In this document: positions 11,073 through 21,964 of the stretch, piece after piece
Layout of the letters: each line of letters opens with the position of its first letter
How positions within the stretch are numbered: the stretch's first letter is position 1
NCBI GenBank assembly: GCA_021432635.1
Contig: MU270030.1
Coordinates: 1,164,331-1,228,330 of the forward strand
Reading direction: 5' to 3'
Source: Thozetella sp. PMI_491
Taxonomy: Eukaryota > Ascomycota > Sordariomycetes > Chaetosphaeriales > Chaetosphaeriaceae
DNA length: 64,000 nucleotides
Position numbers and translations under genes: made by a program
The notes under the pieces: model-generated
Told to the model about the DNA's origin: nothing
Database searches by the model: none
The model's input: only the letters and a program-made list of their open reading frames with translations

Positions 11073-11621
11073 ATGCGCCTTACAGCTTTTGCCCCATTTC
11101 TCCCCCTCATTCTCGGCGGAATCGCCGTTCCAGTCGAACTTAACGTTAAATCTTATGATCTCTGTAAAAGCGACAAAAAGGTTGCTTTCTTCGTTATGTG
11201 GACTACCGAATGCTATGTCGGAAGCGGCAGAACGTTAGGCATGCAGGCTGCGTTCGAGTGGTCGAGCGGTCTCTGCTTCCCTCTCCCGGACGATACACAT
11301 GCCATAGAGCTCATAGAGATCGCCGAGGGTTGTCATCGTAAGCGCCTCATCCTCCTTATAAGACCCCACGCTGTGCGAGTAGCTGCTTTGAGTGGATACT
11401 AAGACTAGATACACGGTATGCAAATAACTAATGGAATTCTTTTTATAGTCCAAACCTTCAACGGCCCTACCTGCAATGATTACCCTAACAACAGGCTATT
11501 TCAATTACAGCCTGGCTGCCTCTGGACCGGCAGTAGCATTTTCAGGTCTTACACGGTTACCTGCGATAACAAGACAATCGATGAGTTGGTCGACAACGTT
11601 GGCGTGCCGATTTCTAAATAA
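11073..11621 (+). CDS. Small secreted cysteine-rich protein, crystallin-like cysteine layout, 145 aa
   Basis: Two exons, 11073-11337 and 11449-11621, with a 111-nt intron (GTAAGC...TTTTTATAG). The N-terminus MRLTAFAPFLPLILGGIAVPV is a clear signal peptide. The mature part has seven cysteines. The pattern GLC-x-x-LP...C-HL...TCND...F...VTC parallels the secreted protein at 14878-15480. That neighbour resembles beta/gamma-crystallin-like domains, where a Y-G-G strand is followed by C-x-x-LP and later C-x-L-Y-E. It is likely exported and could be an effector or antimicrobial protein (inference). The odd cysteine number leaves one free or a dimer. Without the intron the first frame would end after SGY* and lose the last three cysteines. 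Confidence 0.75.
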
Positions 11622-12395
11622 ACGGAGCGAGCTGAGTGATCGGGAGACTCGTACAGGTATATAGTGAGCCGATCTAGTAATATTACCTTCGTTCAGATTA
11701 GTCCATATACCTGTGGGTGTCGTACTAGGAACATATTGAACCTATTGGGATAAGTGGAGTAATTCCTGCTGTTAGGGAAGCATCGCGTTGACACTAACGC
11801 CGCACTCACCTATCAACCAGCCTTGTGCGTCTTGCGCGCAATTCAGGTATGAGTCTCTTATTCTCTGGATTAGGCGGAGAGGTATGTCCGATTTGTATAG
11901 TGCCCCGAGTAACGCTCTTGCTAAAAGACCCAGTGTTTATATGATCAGGCTAATGACTATTTTATAGTTATATTGCTGTGAGCGTTTGAACCGTAGCTAT
12001 AGACCTAAATCATGCTAGAGTGTGGCGCGTCTACGGTTTCTTTCTGCTATATACTTAATACTTCATTGCGTTGACCTACATCTCGTTATGAAATATGCCT
12101 TCGACTATATGATAATATGCAATAAGAACTGATTATATTAATTAATCTACTAGCAGAGAGGAACCTCTGCCGCTCTTATATTGTCGCTGCATGCCGGAGC
12201 TCCCTAGTCCCCTGTGCTATAGTAGAGCTGATGCCAGCCACCGTTCCAGCTCGACCAGCTGTAGCAGTCACATACCCTAATAAATGCGGGCCCTTTGCAC
12301 GACATTTTTATATATAAAGAAAGGCTGGTAGTGTTTATGGATTGTAACTTTATTGACATTGTCTGTTGTGCTTATAATCAGGTATATTGATGCAA
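11622..12395. other. Convergent intergenic spacer with repeat copy
   Basis: AT-rich. It contains copy B of the dispersed repeat (12105-12270); otherwise nothing recognised. Confidence 0.5.
12105..12270. repeat. Dispersed repeat, copy B
   Basis: Partner of 5155-5320. The best-conserved core runs from aatctacta-gcagaga through ccgctcttatat and agtcccctgt to cagctgtag. Like copy A it lies in a spacer between two gene 3' ends. It has no coding frame and no obvious terminal inverted repeats. Confidence 0.65.
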
Positions 12396-13541
12396 TTAAC
12401 TCAAATAGTGTCCTAAGTTGGAAGCTACTACAGCAGACCAAGGATGAGTCGAATCGACTGGGCACGTCTCCAAAAGTAGATTTGCAGCTGACAAAGTACC
12501 GTCGGATCCAATGGTAAAATTGGGTATGAAGCAATCGTTGCATTTGTTGATGGCGGCCAAAGTGACAAACTTAATCTCAGCCGGAGAAACGGTATTCAAG
12601 ATATAGGCTATGTAGACGGTATTGGAGGCGTCAGTAAAAGGAAGCGTACCATTGCCGTTCAGGGTGAATGATGTGGCTCGCGATTGAGGGTTTGTCGCCG
12701 AAGTTAACCACGATCCGTAGTAAAAGTTACCCGCGGACAACGTAGACACCATGTATCTATTGTCGAGGCCTCCCCCGGTGACCTCAAGGAAGAAGCCTGT
12801 TTGAGTAATGGGAAGTTGGTAAAGATATATACTAAGGTAATTGGAGCCGCCACCGCAGTTTTCAGCCGAGTTCCCAGCACATGTGGTGCTGCATGACGCC
12901 TCGGGGGCAGGGATGGCAGAGCTGGGAGCACCGGCGCAGAAACATCTGTTAATACCGTTCTCAACCGGCGCATACGTAGAGGGCAGCTTGAGGCAAAAGG
13001 CCGTGCACAATTCGACGGTTAGTTGGTTTGACGTCATATAAGTGGTACTGAACATGGCAGTGGGGTTGTTGTCGTTGTAGCATCCCTTGTAGGCCCAGCT
13101 AGTAGTAGGTGTCGGGGTAGCATTGGTCGAGGTAGAAGTTGTTGTAGCGGGTGGCTGGATGTTCCAGTCTTAGGCCATCAACATGCTGGGCCCGCCACAC
13201 ATCGGTGGCTGCTGCTGGTTTACTGTATTGCCGGTACATGGCATATAATAGTTGGTGATCGGTGCAACCTGGGCAATAGGGATACTCTCAACATTGCCGA
13301 GGATATCGCCACCGGTTTTGGTCATATCGTCGACACCGCTATTGGTCAAAAGCCGAAGATAGAAGCCATGCCAGATGTTGGGAAACGCGCTGCAGTAGCT
13401 ATCATGCGTGGGTTGAGAGATGCATCGTCTGTCGTGGCGAGTGAATTGGTTAGCCGAGTGCCGGGAGGATACCAGAATAGAGTGCAAGCGATTGGCAAAC
13501 AAATCGACCAACACTTCTCTCGATGGAAAGCCGCGATTCAA
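12396..13541 (-). pseudogene. WSC-domain secreted protein gene with in-frame stop and missing 5' end
   Basis: One minus-strand frame runs from 13541 to 12396 with a single TAA at 13172-13170. Downstream of the stop come a Thr/Ser/Pro linker and then a WSC domain: YKGCYNDNNPTAMFSTTYM, CTAFC, a C-x-C pair, C-S-T-T-C-A-G-N-S-A-E-N-C-G-G, ending SNYLSIYLYQLP. A C-terminal region rich in Asn/Thr follows. WSC domains bind carbohydrate and occur in wall sensors and secreted enzymes. Upstream of the stop, FYLRLLTNSG and a cysteine-rich end (YYMPCTGN, PMCGGPS) look like the C-terminal end of a larger extracellular catalytic domain that I cannot name. No signal peptide or further upstream coding sequence was found. 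The stop (MLMA-stop-DW) is most simply a nonsense mutation in a 5'-truncated gene. Confidence 0.6.
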
Positions 13542-14877
13542 TGAAGCTACCCACCCCTGTCGCTGCAGTCTACGATCAAGAGAGTCATGGCTATGTTGCG
13601 TGTATTAATCCACTCACAGAGAACGTATCTGCATACGAGTTGCACTTCATCGTGAGCTGAGCACTTGCCACCGCAACCGCTACCTTTTAACTCTACATCC
13701 ACCTTTCCATAGACAAACGTGTTAATTGTTCAAAAAAGTTCGCCGTTAAATTAGCTTTATATGCGACCGATTTCGTAACGGCTGTTAGCTCTTAGTGGGA
13801 GTTAGAATGACCGAATACGGCACTTGGGATCTTAAGCATTATACGAAAGCTCGGTTTTCTCGACATAACCAGCGCCACATATACGCCCCATTTAAAATCA
13901 TTACAGTTGACTGAATATGGGTGTCTCGAATTCAATAGTGCGCAAACACACCAGGGCTTAACCTCAGCGAAGACATGCAGCCACGACAGCATCTCGTAGC
14001 TACGTAAGGTGGCTTGGAGGTGGTAGTAGCTATTGCTCGTACCGAGACAGACCAAGAGGGCATAATTCTCTCGTTATCTCCTCAAAAGTGGCGGAAACGA
14101 GGCTTAGCCGTGACAGAAGAACCTGCTTGCAACCTTCCGGAAAGGAGGGCGAGAGGACGTTAGTATGGCGTAGACTTTGGTCGGCGAAACTCTCTGTACC
14201 CTAAACCTCTTACACAACTAAACAAGCTTCTCTCTAATCCTGCGAGGCGGTCAAAATAATTTTATTCTCTGGTTGACCGAGTTTGTGTTTTCTTCTTGGG
14301 GAGTGAGAACTTGCCTGGAAGGTTCATATCGAGCCCCTTTCAGCCTAGAATAACCTTCAACGCTAACTGTTCCACAGGCGGCCTCTCTCCCGAGCCTAGA
14401 GGCGCACTGAAATGAGCTTGGAATTCGGCCCTATGACAAAGCAGTATGACCAATAAGGACATGCAAAAACCGTAGGAAGATCTAAATCTTCATTAGCGCT
14501 CTGCTGAGACAATCGGTCTAAGCGAGCTTAGAACTTTCGATATCCACCACGTCGAGGCTAGCCTGAGCCATTCAGTATCCCCAGAGGGTGTGTGCTGTCT
14601 TAGGCGGTGTTTCGAATACTAACAGACGAGAAGGTTTGGGCCCGTTAACGTCATGAGCTTCTTGCAACTATATTTCGAAATAGTGAGATAGAATTGTCTC
14701 GGAACATGACACAGTTGAGTTTGAGCTTAGTTCCTATAGTGTAATACTCTCTCAAGTATAAGTAGCATGCTCAAGCACCCCAAAGTAGTAGCGATGCAGC
14801 AATAAGGGTCAAAAATAGACAGCTCGAGATCCTAAACACATAGAATCCTCCCTTTGCTTAACTGTTTCCCTCATACG
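13542..14877. other. Intergenic region
   Basis: No gene recognised. A TATAAG element lies near 14757, about 115 bp before the ATG at 14878. Confidence 0.5.
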
Positions 14878-15480
14878 ATGCATTTCTCACGAACCATAGC
14901 GCTCGTGGCTGGGCTCACCACTACTGCCTTCACCGCACCAACTGACTCTTCGCCTGCGGGATTCTTTCCTCCATACCAATCGGACGGCTTCTATATTACG
15001 CTCTTTGATCAGGCATACTACGGTGGACAGAGCACCAGAATTTATCTTACCCGAGGAATCTGCCGTACGAACTCATCTTATCTCGTTCAGCGCACTTGCT
15101 CCTTGTATTGCACTTCAAGGGGCAAGCCCATGCTACTTTGCTAATTTCTCGGGTGCATAGAGGATGTTCCCCCGTCGTTTAATGACATGACGACTTCGAT
15201 CCAGCTTGGACCGCCCGTTTCCTTCTGCCTCCTATACGAGTGAGTCACCCACGTGAATGCCGGCGCCTAGAAATCATGCTAGGATACTTTGGTCTAATTT
15301 AGGATCACTGCGGGAAATAATGAGTTAAATTGTCTGACAATGCTTGTTAGGAACTATAGATGCAACGATGGCAGCAAAGACCAGGCGGGCACCTCCGCGG
15401 TATATTTTCCTGGGGTCATGGACCTCAGTTCAACTGCGCCTTATTACAACAATATGGCCAGCTCTTTCAGGTGCATGTAA
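14878..15480 (+). CDS. Small secreted beta/gamma-crystallin-like protein, 131 aa
   Basis: Three exons read by eye: 14878-15064, 15161-15239 and 15351-15480, with introns of 96 and 111 nt starting GTACGA and GTGAGT. MHFSRTIALVAGLTTTAFTAP is a signal peptide. The spliced mature protein reads FYITLFDQAYYGGQSTRIYL, then C-Q-D-V-P-P-S-F-N-D, SIQLGP, and FCLLYE, then a final C-x-N-D...SFRC. This is the layout of a beta/gamma-crystallin-type domain (aromatic strand, Y-G-G, C-x-x-LP, N-D, S-x, C-x-LYE). Phases agree at both junctions (1 and 2) and the frame ends cleanly at TAA 15478-15480. I chose the ATG at 14878 rather than 14854 because it begins the signal peptide. Likely extracellular; function unknown, effector or antimicrobial role possible. 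Confidence 0.8.
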
Positions 15481-16519
15481 AATTATTTGCAGGGGACGTG
15501 CATCGCGTATTCGAGGAAGCGACGATAAGAAAGACGGCACGCTGAAACCAAAAAGGCAACGGTGCATTGAGCGCTTGTTCACATCTAATAATTTAATTTC
15601 AATTTCCTCGTAGTGTCTCCAGGCTACATCATGTAATTCATCTAATAATGCGATATCAGATCACTCTGGTATACGTCAACGGCTTATTCCTGATAGATTT
15701 CGAACAAGCAAGAGGTCGCGACTCTGTCCCCGATGGCATGGCGAAGACCTGTCGCGACTAGGCAATCGCGAATTCTTGAACACGAGATTACCATGTACAG
15801 GGCCAACCAACCATCTGCCATCGTGGTCCATCGCTTCGATCCAGAGCACTGATTCTTTTGTACTGCAATTTCACCCCCTTCCGGGCGTGTTAGAATACCT
15901 AGGCTCTTGCACGTTGCGCGAGCTGAGCGATGAAAGCTTTGGGTTAGCCCATGTTATAAGAACGAGTTGGTTAGCTTCGCAATGGTAAGGAAAATTAGAG
16001 GAAGCGCGGTCCTCAGGGCCTGCCCCTAGCTGTAAGTGCGGAGCGGGGTGCTAAGGTCAGAAGCTGATTAGAATCCTGAAAGGGAGAGAAGATTGCAGGG
16101 GTTTTTTTTTGGTCTGTGCTGGTCTAGCGAGAGCATGTTCGATGATCCTCATGGAAGAAAAAAATCGCAGTGAAAAAGTTGGTGCCTAGGTATTAGAGAC
16201 ATCGGAAGGGAGGAGCACGGGCCAGATTGGTGACCCGTGCAGCCTGGCTTCCGGGGGAAAATATTGCGGTGAACCACCACAGCAAGCAAGAGGAGTGGCT
16301 CAAATTTGTTAGCTCGGCTAATCTCATCCTGTGTGGGCCTAGGTACACTGTACCTTGGTACTGTACGCTGTGGTGTTTCAGGCACCCCAATGGGCTTACT
16401 ATGGGCCGGAGGCGCCGGATACTGCTAAGATAGGGTAACTTCCCTCTCCGCTCCGGAGTCGTCGAACGCCAAGACAACAAACAAGCCCGCTCAAAACACA
16501 TACCTACACCGTCGCCACA
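15481..16519. other. Intergenic region
   Basis: Upstream region of the DUF4267 gene; no gene or repeat recognised on either strand. Confidence 0.5.
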
Positions 16520-16918
16520 ATGTCCATCCTCTCGCCCAGGTCGCCCTTCTTGCCCAACACGGCCGCCTTCATTGGCCTCGTCCCCACCCTCCTCGGCTTC
16601 TCGGCACTGGTTTGGCCCCGTTCCGTGCTCACCAACTTTGAGTTCCCGGCCCCGAAGACCCCAGACGGCCTGCGGCTGAGCGACTCCCTCTGCCAGCTCT
16701 TCGGTGTGCGCGATGTGGCCCTCGGCCTGATGGTGCTCGTGATCCGTCTGCGCGGGGACAGGGTCATGCTGGGCCAGTCTCTTCTTCTCGGCGCGCTGCT
16801 CCCCCTCGGCGATGGGGCCGTGAGCCTCAGTCACATTGGAGGCGGCGCCTGGAAGCACTGGGCATTTATCCCGGTCATGGTGGCCGTAGGCGGAGCTTTG
16901 ATGGGCTGGGGCCAATGA
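16520..16918 (+). CDS. DUF4267 family small integral membrane protein, 132 aa
   Basis: An intronless frame of 132 residues, the usual size of the fungal DUF4267 family. Landmarks are AFIGLVPTLLGFSALVWPRS, a central FGVRDVALGLMVLVIRLRG and a final HIGGGAWKHWAFIPVMVAV with four hydrophobic spans, all in the family's order. Predicted to sit in a membrane; the biochemical role of the family is unknown. The GC-rich coding sequence contrasts with the flanks, and a long complementary open frame on the other strand is only its shadow. Confidence 0.9.
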   Translation: MSILSPRSPFLPNTAAFIGLVPTLLGFSALVWPRSVLTNFEFPAPKTPDGLRLSDSLCQLFGVRDVALGLMVLVIRLRGDRVMLGQSLLLGALLPLGDGAVSLSHIGGGAWKHWAFIPVMVAVGGALMGWGQ

Positions 16919-18935
16919 GCCGTGTTGGTGTGTCTCCCTACTGAGACCCGACCGGGCGCCGTCTATCACGACTGCTAGATGTTCTCGCTACGCCTTGGCA
17001 TAGTATCTCGGGGAGCTGGCGAGCTGGCACAGAAAGGCACCACCTGGTTATTTTTCTCAATTGAGTCTAGTAGCATGTACTATAGACGACATGTTCATCT
17101 ATCCAAGACCGACTTTGCTTCTTGGCAGCGCTCTACGTGGTTACATGGGCGAAACTCTCAATCTTCTTCTCTACTTAAAACAGTCGTAAAATTAAGTCGC
17201 CATTTTGCCTTCATCCGTCACACGGCAGCAGCAACTAAGCGGTCATGGCCCTAGTGACTGTCCCATCAAAGTCAAACACGCCTGGGCTTGGAGAGATCTG
17301 CGTCTCAAATGCGTGTTACTTGAACGTCAACTAGCCGGCATCTACGACGAATAGCATGCCGGGTGGCTCGCCTCATGATATGCTAACCAGTCTCCTGGTC
17401 TCGGATGGAAACAAACCTTAGTACACCTCTTGATAACGTGTTTAGCTGAATCACTGGTCCGATCGGGCGCCAAGGCGCGCATCCCGGCCGACCTGCGCGC
17501 TCAGCTGAGTGTGCTCCATGACGGTCATGGGTTCGTTCGTGTGATTCGCTATTAATTGGCTTGGCAGCTTCACGTTGACACCTCCAATTAGCTCTATCAG
17601 CGCGTTCTCCTTTTGTCTTGTGTCGATCATGAGTACGAATAATTAGCCCAAGCCTTGAACAAGAAGGTGTCGGCGGCGACCATCCGCAAATAAGCTCGCC
17701 GCCGCCGGATCTAGTATCTGATGCCAAGATTTTGCGGCTGAAGGCCAGCGGCTCTGGGATCCGTTGTCGACAGGGTATGCGGCCACGGCACTAATTTGTG
17801 CGTGGTGTCAGTGGCGTCAAGACCAAGGTGGAGTCGCAGTATAACCACGCCTCACTATCCAACGGACTTGTTTGGTTCACAGTGCGTTCAGAGTCATCGA
17901 TAATATTCCGGTAAAACATGCACCGTCAGACCGGCTTCGAGACACGCCGTGAGAATGACGCACAGCAATGCATGGCGCAACCTTCATGCGCAAACCGTCT
18001 AGCCTAGAGAATGTTGATCTTTATTGTTTGGTAGAAGATGTGTTGGAGGCCACATGAGCTGTAAATCTAGGCTCAGGACCGGCGAACTCAGAAACAACGG
18101 GATGGAGCTGTGCCGTCACCACTGGCTGTGTACAAGGCGGAGATCTTGCCAGTCCTACCTCTAGGAAATTCACTCTCAATCATTCCCCATCAACTTCCAC
18201 GGAGGTACTCATTCAGCTTCCTATGGTGCAACTGCTTGACGAAGGAATTTAAAGATCTGTAGGATTTTAAATCGATTGTCACTGTCTCCTGCTATATAGA
18301 TTGTCTCGGCCATTCTTACAAGCCACCCCTGTCTCGAAAATAGAATGTCGACAAGTCATCAGTTCATCAGCCGAGGTTCAACTTGCGATTAGGACAAGTA
18401 CCTTTTCAAGATTGGCATGACTAGACCGAATAGTATGCAAGTATATCTAGTCTTAGTGGATTCTAGAATATTTCGCCATGGATCCTTCTGTTTACTGCCA
18501 TGGCTGAGGCACCAACGTGTTAGCGAGAGCCATATACTAACCAATGAATAGTCACGAATCGGTAGCTATCAGCGCTAGCAGTGCCGGCGGTGGATTTGGC
18601 CTTCCGGTCCCTCCTTGGACCATCCTCGAAAAGGCATCGTCCGCGCCGACTCGACCTAGCTCGCCTTGTTACGCGAGCGATTCAACGGATCTACCCCAGC
18701 CATCAATTACCCAGTGCTGGTGTAGCTCCCGAGCACAGTGTAAGCCAGCGCGTTGGGTGTGGCGAGCAACGTTGCTCATCAAAGAGCTCTCGACGTCTAG
18801 ACCTATATGATCGGCCGCCTAGAGGTCTTGAAAAACATACCCACTTTTGTGACGTGTTTTCCTAGCCAGCACGCCCTCTGATCCTGGAGATCATGTTTTG
18901 GCTCTCGAACTGTTGGTTCTGGACTGGCTGGTCCG

Positions 18936-19035
18936 TACACGCTTGCTATAGTCTATACACCCTTGTTACAAGCTGTATCTGCTTGTTATGATATATACAC
19001 GCTTATTCTGGCCCATACACGCTTGTTCTGCCCCG
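18936..19035. repeat. Tandem repeat, five 20-bp units
   Basis: Five consecutive imperfect 20-mers start at 18936, 18956, 18976, 18996 and 19016. Each follows the pattern tayacgcttgttctggycya, with tacac and cttgtt or cttatt best conserved. There is no coding frame. The divergence between units suggests an old minisatellite. Confidence 0.85.
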
Positions 19036-19839
19036 GACTCTGGCAGATCTGGCCGTCCCTCTAGTCCGGGCGCGCTACTGGGGCGACTCGCAGCACGGGC
19101 CTTGGCAAGTCGCTTAGGATCTAGCCTGGTCGGGGAGTAGGTAGATGTAGGTTGACCAGCCTTTCTCCCGGTTGGAAGCATGGTGAAAGAAAAAAAAACC
19201 GTTGATGCAACGAAGTGGCTGCTTATGGATTCAGCGCCTACGACCATGCATTAAAGAGCTGAGATACAGCAGGATCTCGTGTCTGGAACATCGGTGCCGA
19301 AGGCCACACCAGCCAGTGGCACAAACCTTGTCAGCTGGCATCGATAAGCTCTGGGGCTCGCGCGAGCGATCCGGAACTACGGTAGCCGGGCTATCGCGCT
19401 AATCAAGCTGTCACGGCCGTCACTGGAATTTAGGGCGGCCGGTACGGAACAAGCCACCCCACAACCGACAGTTGACGGGATGGCGTTGCAAGCGAGTGAG
19501 GGGGGTCTAGATCAAATTCCCCCAAAAGGTAGGCGCCACGGGTGTGGCCATTTGCACGGCGACTGTATCACGTCGCTGTCTCGATCCTAGTTTTCTGCTA
19601 GTGAGCGATATATCCACTCGGCTAAGGCAGGCCTGCTGAGATAAACTTTCCCTAGGCGATGCGCGGCCCAAGACAGGATTGTCCTCTGCCGTCCCGCTCG
19701 TCACTGACTCCAGAGGAGGTTGCACGACAAAGGCACAGCGTCATGGGTGGGCTTGTTGCTACCATCAGAGACCCAACATAGACGCCACGGAACCCACCAT
19801 CCAGCTTCGTTATATTGCCATCGCCAAGACACTGTTCAG

Positions 19840-19847
19840 TATAAATA
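19840..19847 (+). promoter_or_regulatory. TATA box of CAP gene
   Basis: TATAAATA, 142 bp before the ATG at 19989. Confidence 0.55.
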
Positions 19848-19988
19848 CGCCCAAGTCATGGACGACAGGTTCCGACTCGATTTCCTGGCCCATCCGATAC
19901 TGCAATGGCTGCGTCTTGAGGGAATTTGCTCACAGCTCTGCACCTCTCAGCTCACATCAAAGACTTTGCAACTCTCTACTACTCCATC

Positions 19989-20837
19989 ATGAAGTTCGCA
20001 ACTGCGGCCGCTTTTGCCCTCGCGGCGTCGTTCGTCTCCTCGGCGCCCACCGAGGCCGACCAGCATCAGACCGTAGGCGACCCCGTTTTCGCCGCAGGCA
20101 ACGAAATCTACGCGCCAGTGAGGCGTGACATAGATGAAGACAACAGGGCCAGGCTGGCTCGTCGCGCAAGTGCTGGCGCCAGCAGCTGCGGCGCTGCTGT
20201 CAAGACCACCTCAACACCCAAGCCTAGCTCCACCGGACCCCAGCCTACTGTTGGCCCGAACCCGCCCAGTCCTCCGGGGATCCCTTCACAAGCCGATATC
20301 CAGTCTGCCCTGAAGGTGCACAACGATGCCAGGGCCGCGCATGGCGAGAAGCCTCTCGTATGGGACACGGGTCTGGTGGCCAAGGCGCAGGTGTGGGCTA
20401 ACCAGCTGGCGATCGACAACTATCTCCATCATGACACCTCCGGAGAGAACCTCTACGAGCGCTGGCCGCCTACCAACACCGACTTCACGTACGCCGCCAA
20501 GGCCTGGGTCGCTGAGCAGCCGTACTATAAGCCCGGCACCCCCATCCCCAACACTTCCCCACAGGGCAATTTCTCTCAGTACGGGCATTACAGTAAGTAG
20601 TAGCCAAGCCTCTCCAGAGGACCGACCGGCGACGTGGTGCTAACCTTTGCCGCACAGCCCAATGCATTTGGAGTACAACCCAGCGTCTCGGGATGGCTCT
20701 CACGCGCGATAACAGGGGCAAGGTGTGGGTCGTAGCAAGGTACGACCCCGTCGGAAACTGGTGAGTTCATTGCTATATTCCTTGACGCCGGCGAAGATGA
20801 CTAACTCTGCCCTAGGGTCGGAATGACGCCCTATTAG
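19989..20837 (+). CDS. Secreted CAP/SCP (PR-1-like) protein, 242 aa
   Basis: Three exons: 19989-20592, 20658-20760 and 20816-20837, with introns of 65 and 55 nt (GTAAGT...CACAG and GTGAGT...CCTAG). MKFATAAAFALAASFVSSAP is the signal peptide, followed by a possible propeptide with RR sites and a Pro/Ser/Thr linker to about residue 105. The CAP domain follows with its family landmarks: ALKVHNDARAAHGEKPLVWD, AQVWANQLA, GENLYERW, then GHYTQCIW across the first junction, and VVARYDPVGNW-VGMTPY at the end. The histidine in VHNDAR and the GHYTQ histidine are the conserved cavity residues. Fungal PR-1-like proteins are secreted, bind sterols or lipids and often act in host interaction. A long low-GC-bias linker is usual. 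The short last exon (7 codons) is easily missed. Confidence 0.93.
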
Positions 20838-21964
20838 ACGGGGGGGACGGGAGGATGGCGTCAACGAGGATGGGTTGGTTGAGGACTGAGGAGCGCCGCC
20901 CGCGCCGGGCCCATGCACGCCGGTCGTTCTCTGATACAAAGCATTGGGGCCCCATAGTACGATTCTTTTCCGGTATCATGGGTGGCATGGGCACTGGTTG
21001 AGGCGCCGGGCGGGCTCGTGGCCGTACGGTCGGCTCTACGAACCTCGAGGAACGGCGATGTGCGCCGGCGGAAGGCAGGCCTGCAAGTACCTTCGTTGTG
21101 TAATAATTATAGTCTCTAGCTCGGAATGCACGTAATCTCTGCATTTCATGATCGGCTGCTTGGCCCAGCTCCGGCAACCGCGTGGCCAAAGCGTCTGAAC
21201 CGAAACTGATCCACTTTTCGGCGCCGAGGCACGGCGCTCCGGCCCTGTGTGGCCAAGACCGCTCTCGGTGCGTCGTGCCCTGCTCCGTGCCGCATCCTGC
21301 CGATCGGCGGGTGCAAGAATTAGGGCTGCGGGCATAGGGCGCGCGCTCTATGCGGAGCACCCTCAGGTAAACGTAGCCGGGCGGCGATCGCCGCGAGGTG
21401 GGAATAAGCGGGTACCGCGGGGCGAGGGCACGGAAGACCCTAGGTGCCGAGTCCAAATCTTGATTTGTGGGATCTATCCCGGATGCGGAGCTCGCCCTCG
21501 CTGATCCTGCGGTATGATGCTGAGGTTACGACAGGGACCATCATTGATCGAGATGCGTGTGTACCTTTTCCCACGTTTGGTTGGCGAGAAACTAATGCGT
21601 CGGGCTGAGCTGTAGCGTGCTGCGGCTTGTGTCAGCCAGCCGCCGACCATCTTACCAAGCCTACATACCACCGACAACAGGGGGCACTGAGGGTTCTCTT
21701 ACGCAGGTGATGGAGACGCAGTTGAGGGAGACGCAGCTGCCACACGCGTGCTTTTGGCTGCTTGGCCTCGTAAACGATTTCGTAAGAATGGTATCGATCA
21801 ACACCCGGCAGCTTGGATTGGGCGAGGGCTACCCCCCATCTCCTCTGGCACCGTAGATCATAGACAGTGCTCACTACATGCGATCCGCGTTAAGAATCTA
21901 GCCCGATAGACCATAGCGTAGCACCCAAGAGCGCGAGTAAGACAAACAAAAGACGACACCAACG
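20838..21964. other. Intergenic region, GC-rich
   Basis: Divergence region between the CAP gene and the NirA-like regulator. Several overlapping open frames on both strands reflect base composition; none is recognisable. Confidence 0.5.

Larger units (their letters stand above)
16919..19988. other. Gene-poor region
   Basis: Three kilobases without a supported gene. It holds a five-unit 20-bp tandem repeat (18936-19035) and, at 19840-19847, the TATA element of the following CAP gene. Short open frames are present on both strands but none shows a domain, signal peptide or matching splice sites. Confidence 0.55.

Noticed and set aside
16193-16969. Long minus-strand open frame (258 codons)
   Set aside because: It overlaps the DUF4267 gene antisense, is His/Gly/Glu-rich without domain features, and is explained by the GC-rich codon use of the real gene.
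20812-21456. Minus-strand frame of 214 codons downstream of the CAP gene
   Set aside because: Arg/Pro-rich translation typical of a GC-rich non-coding strand; no motif.
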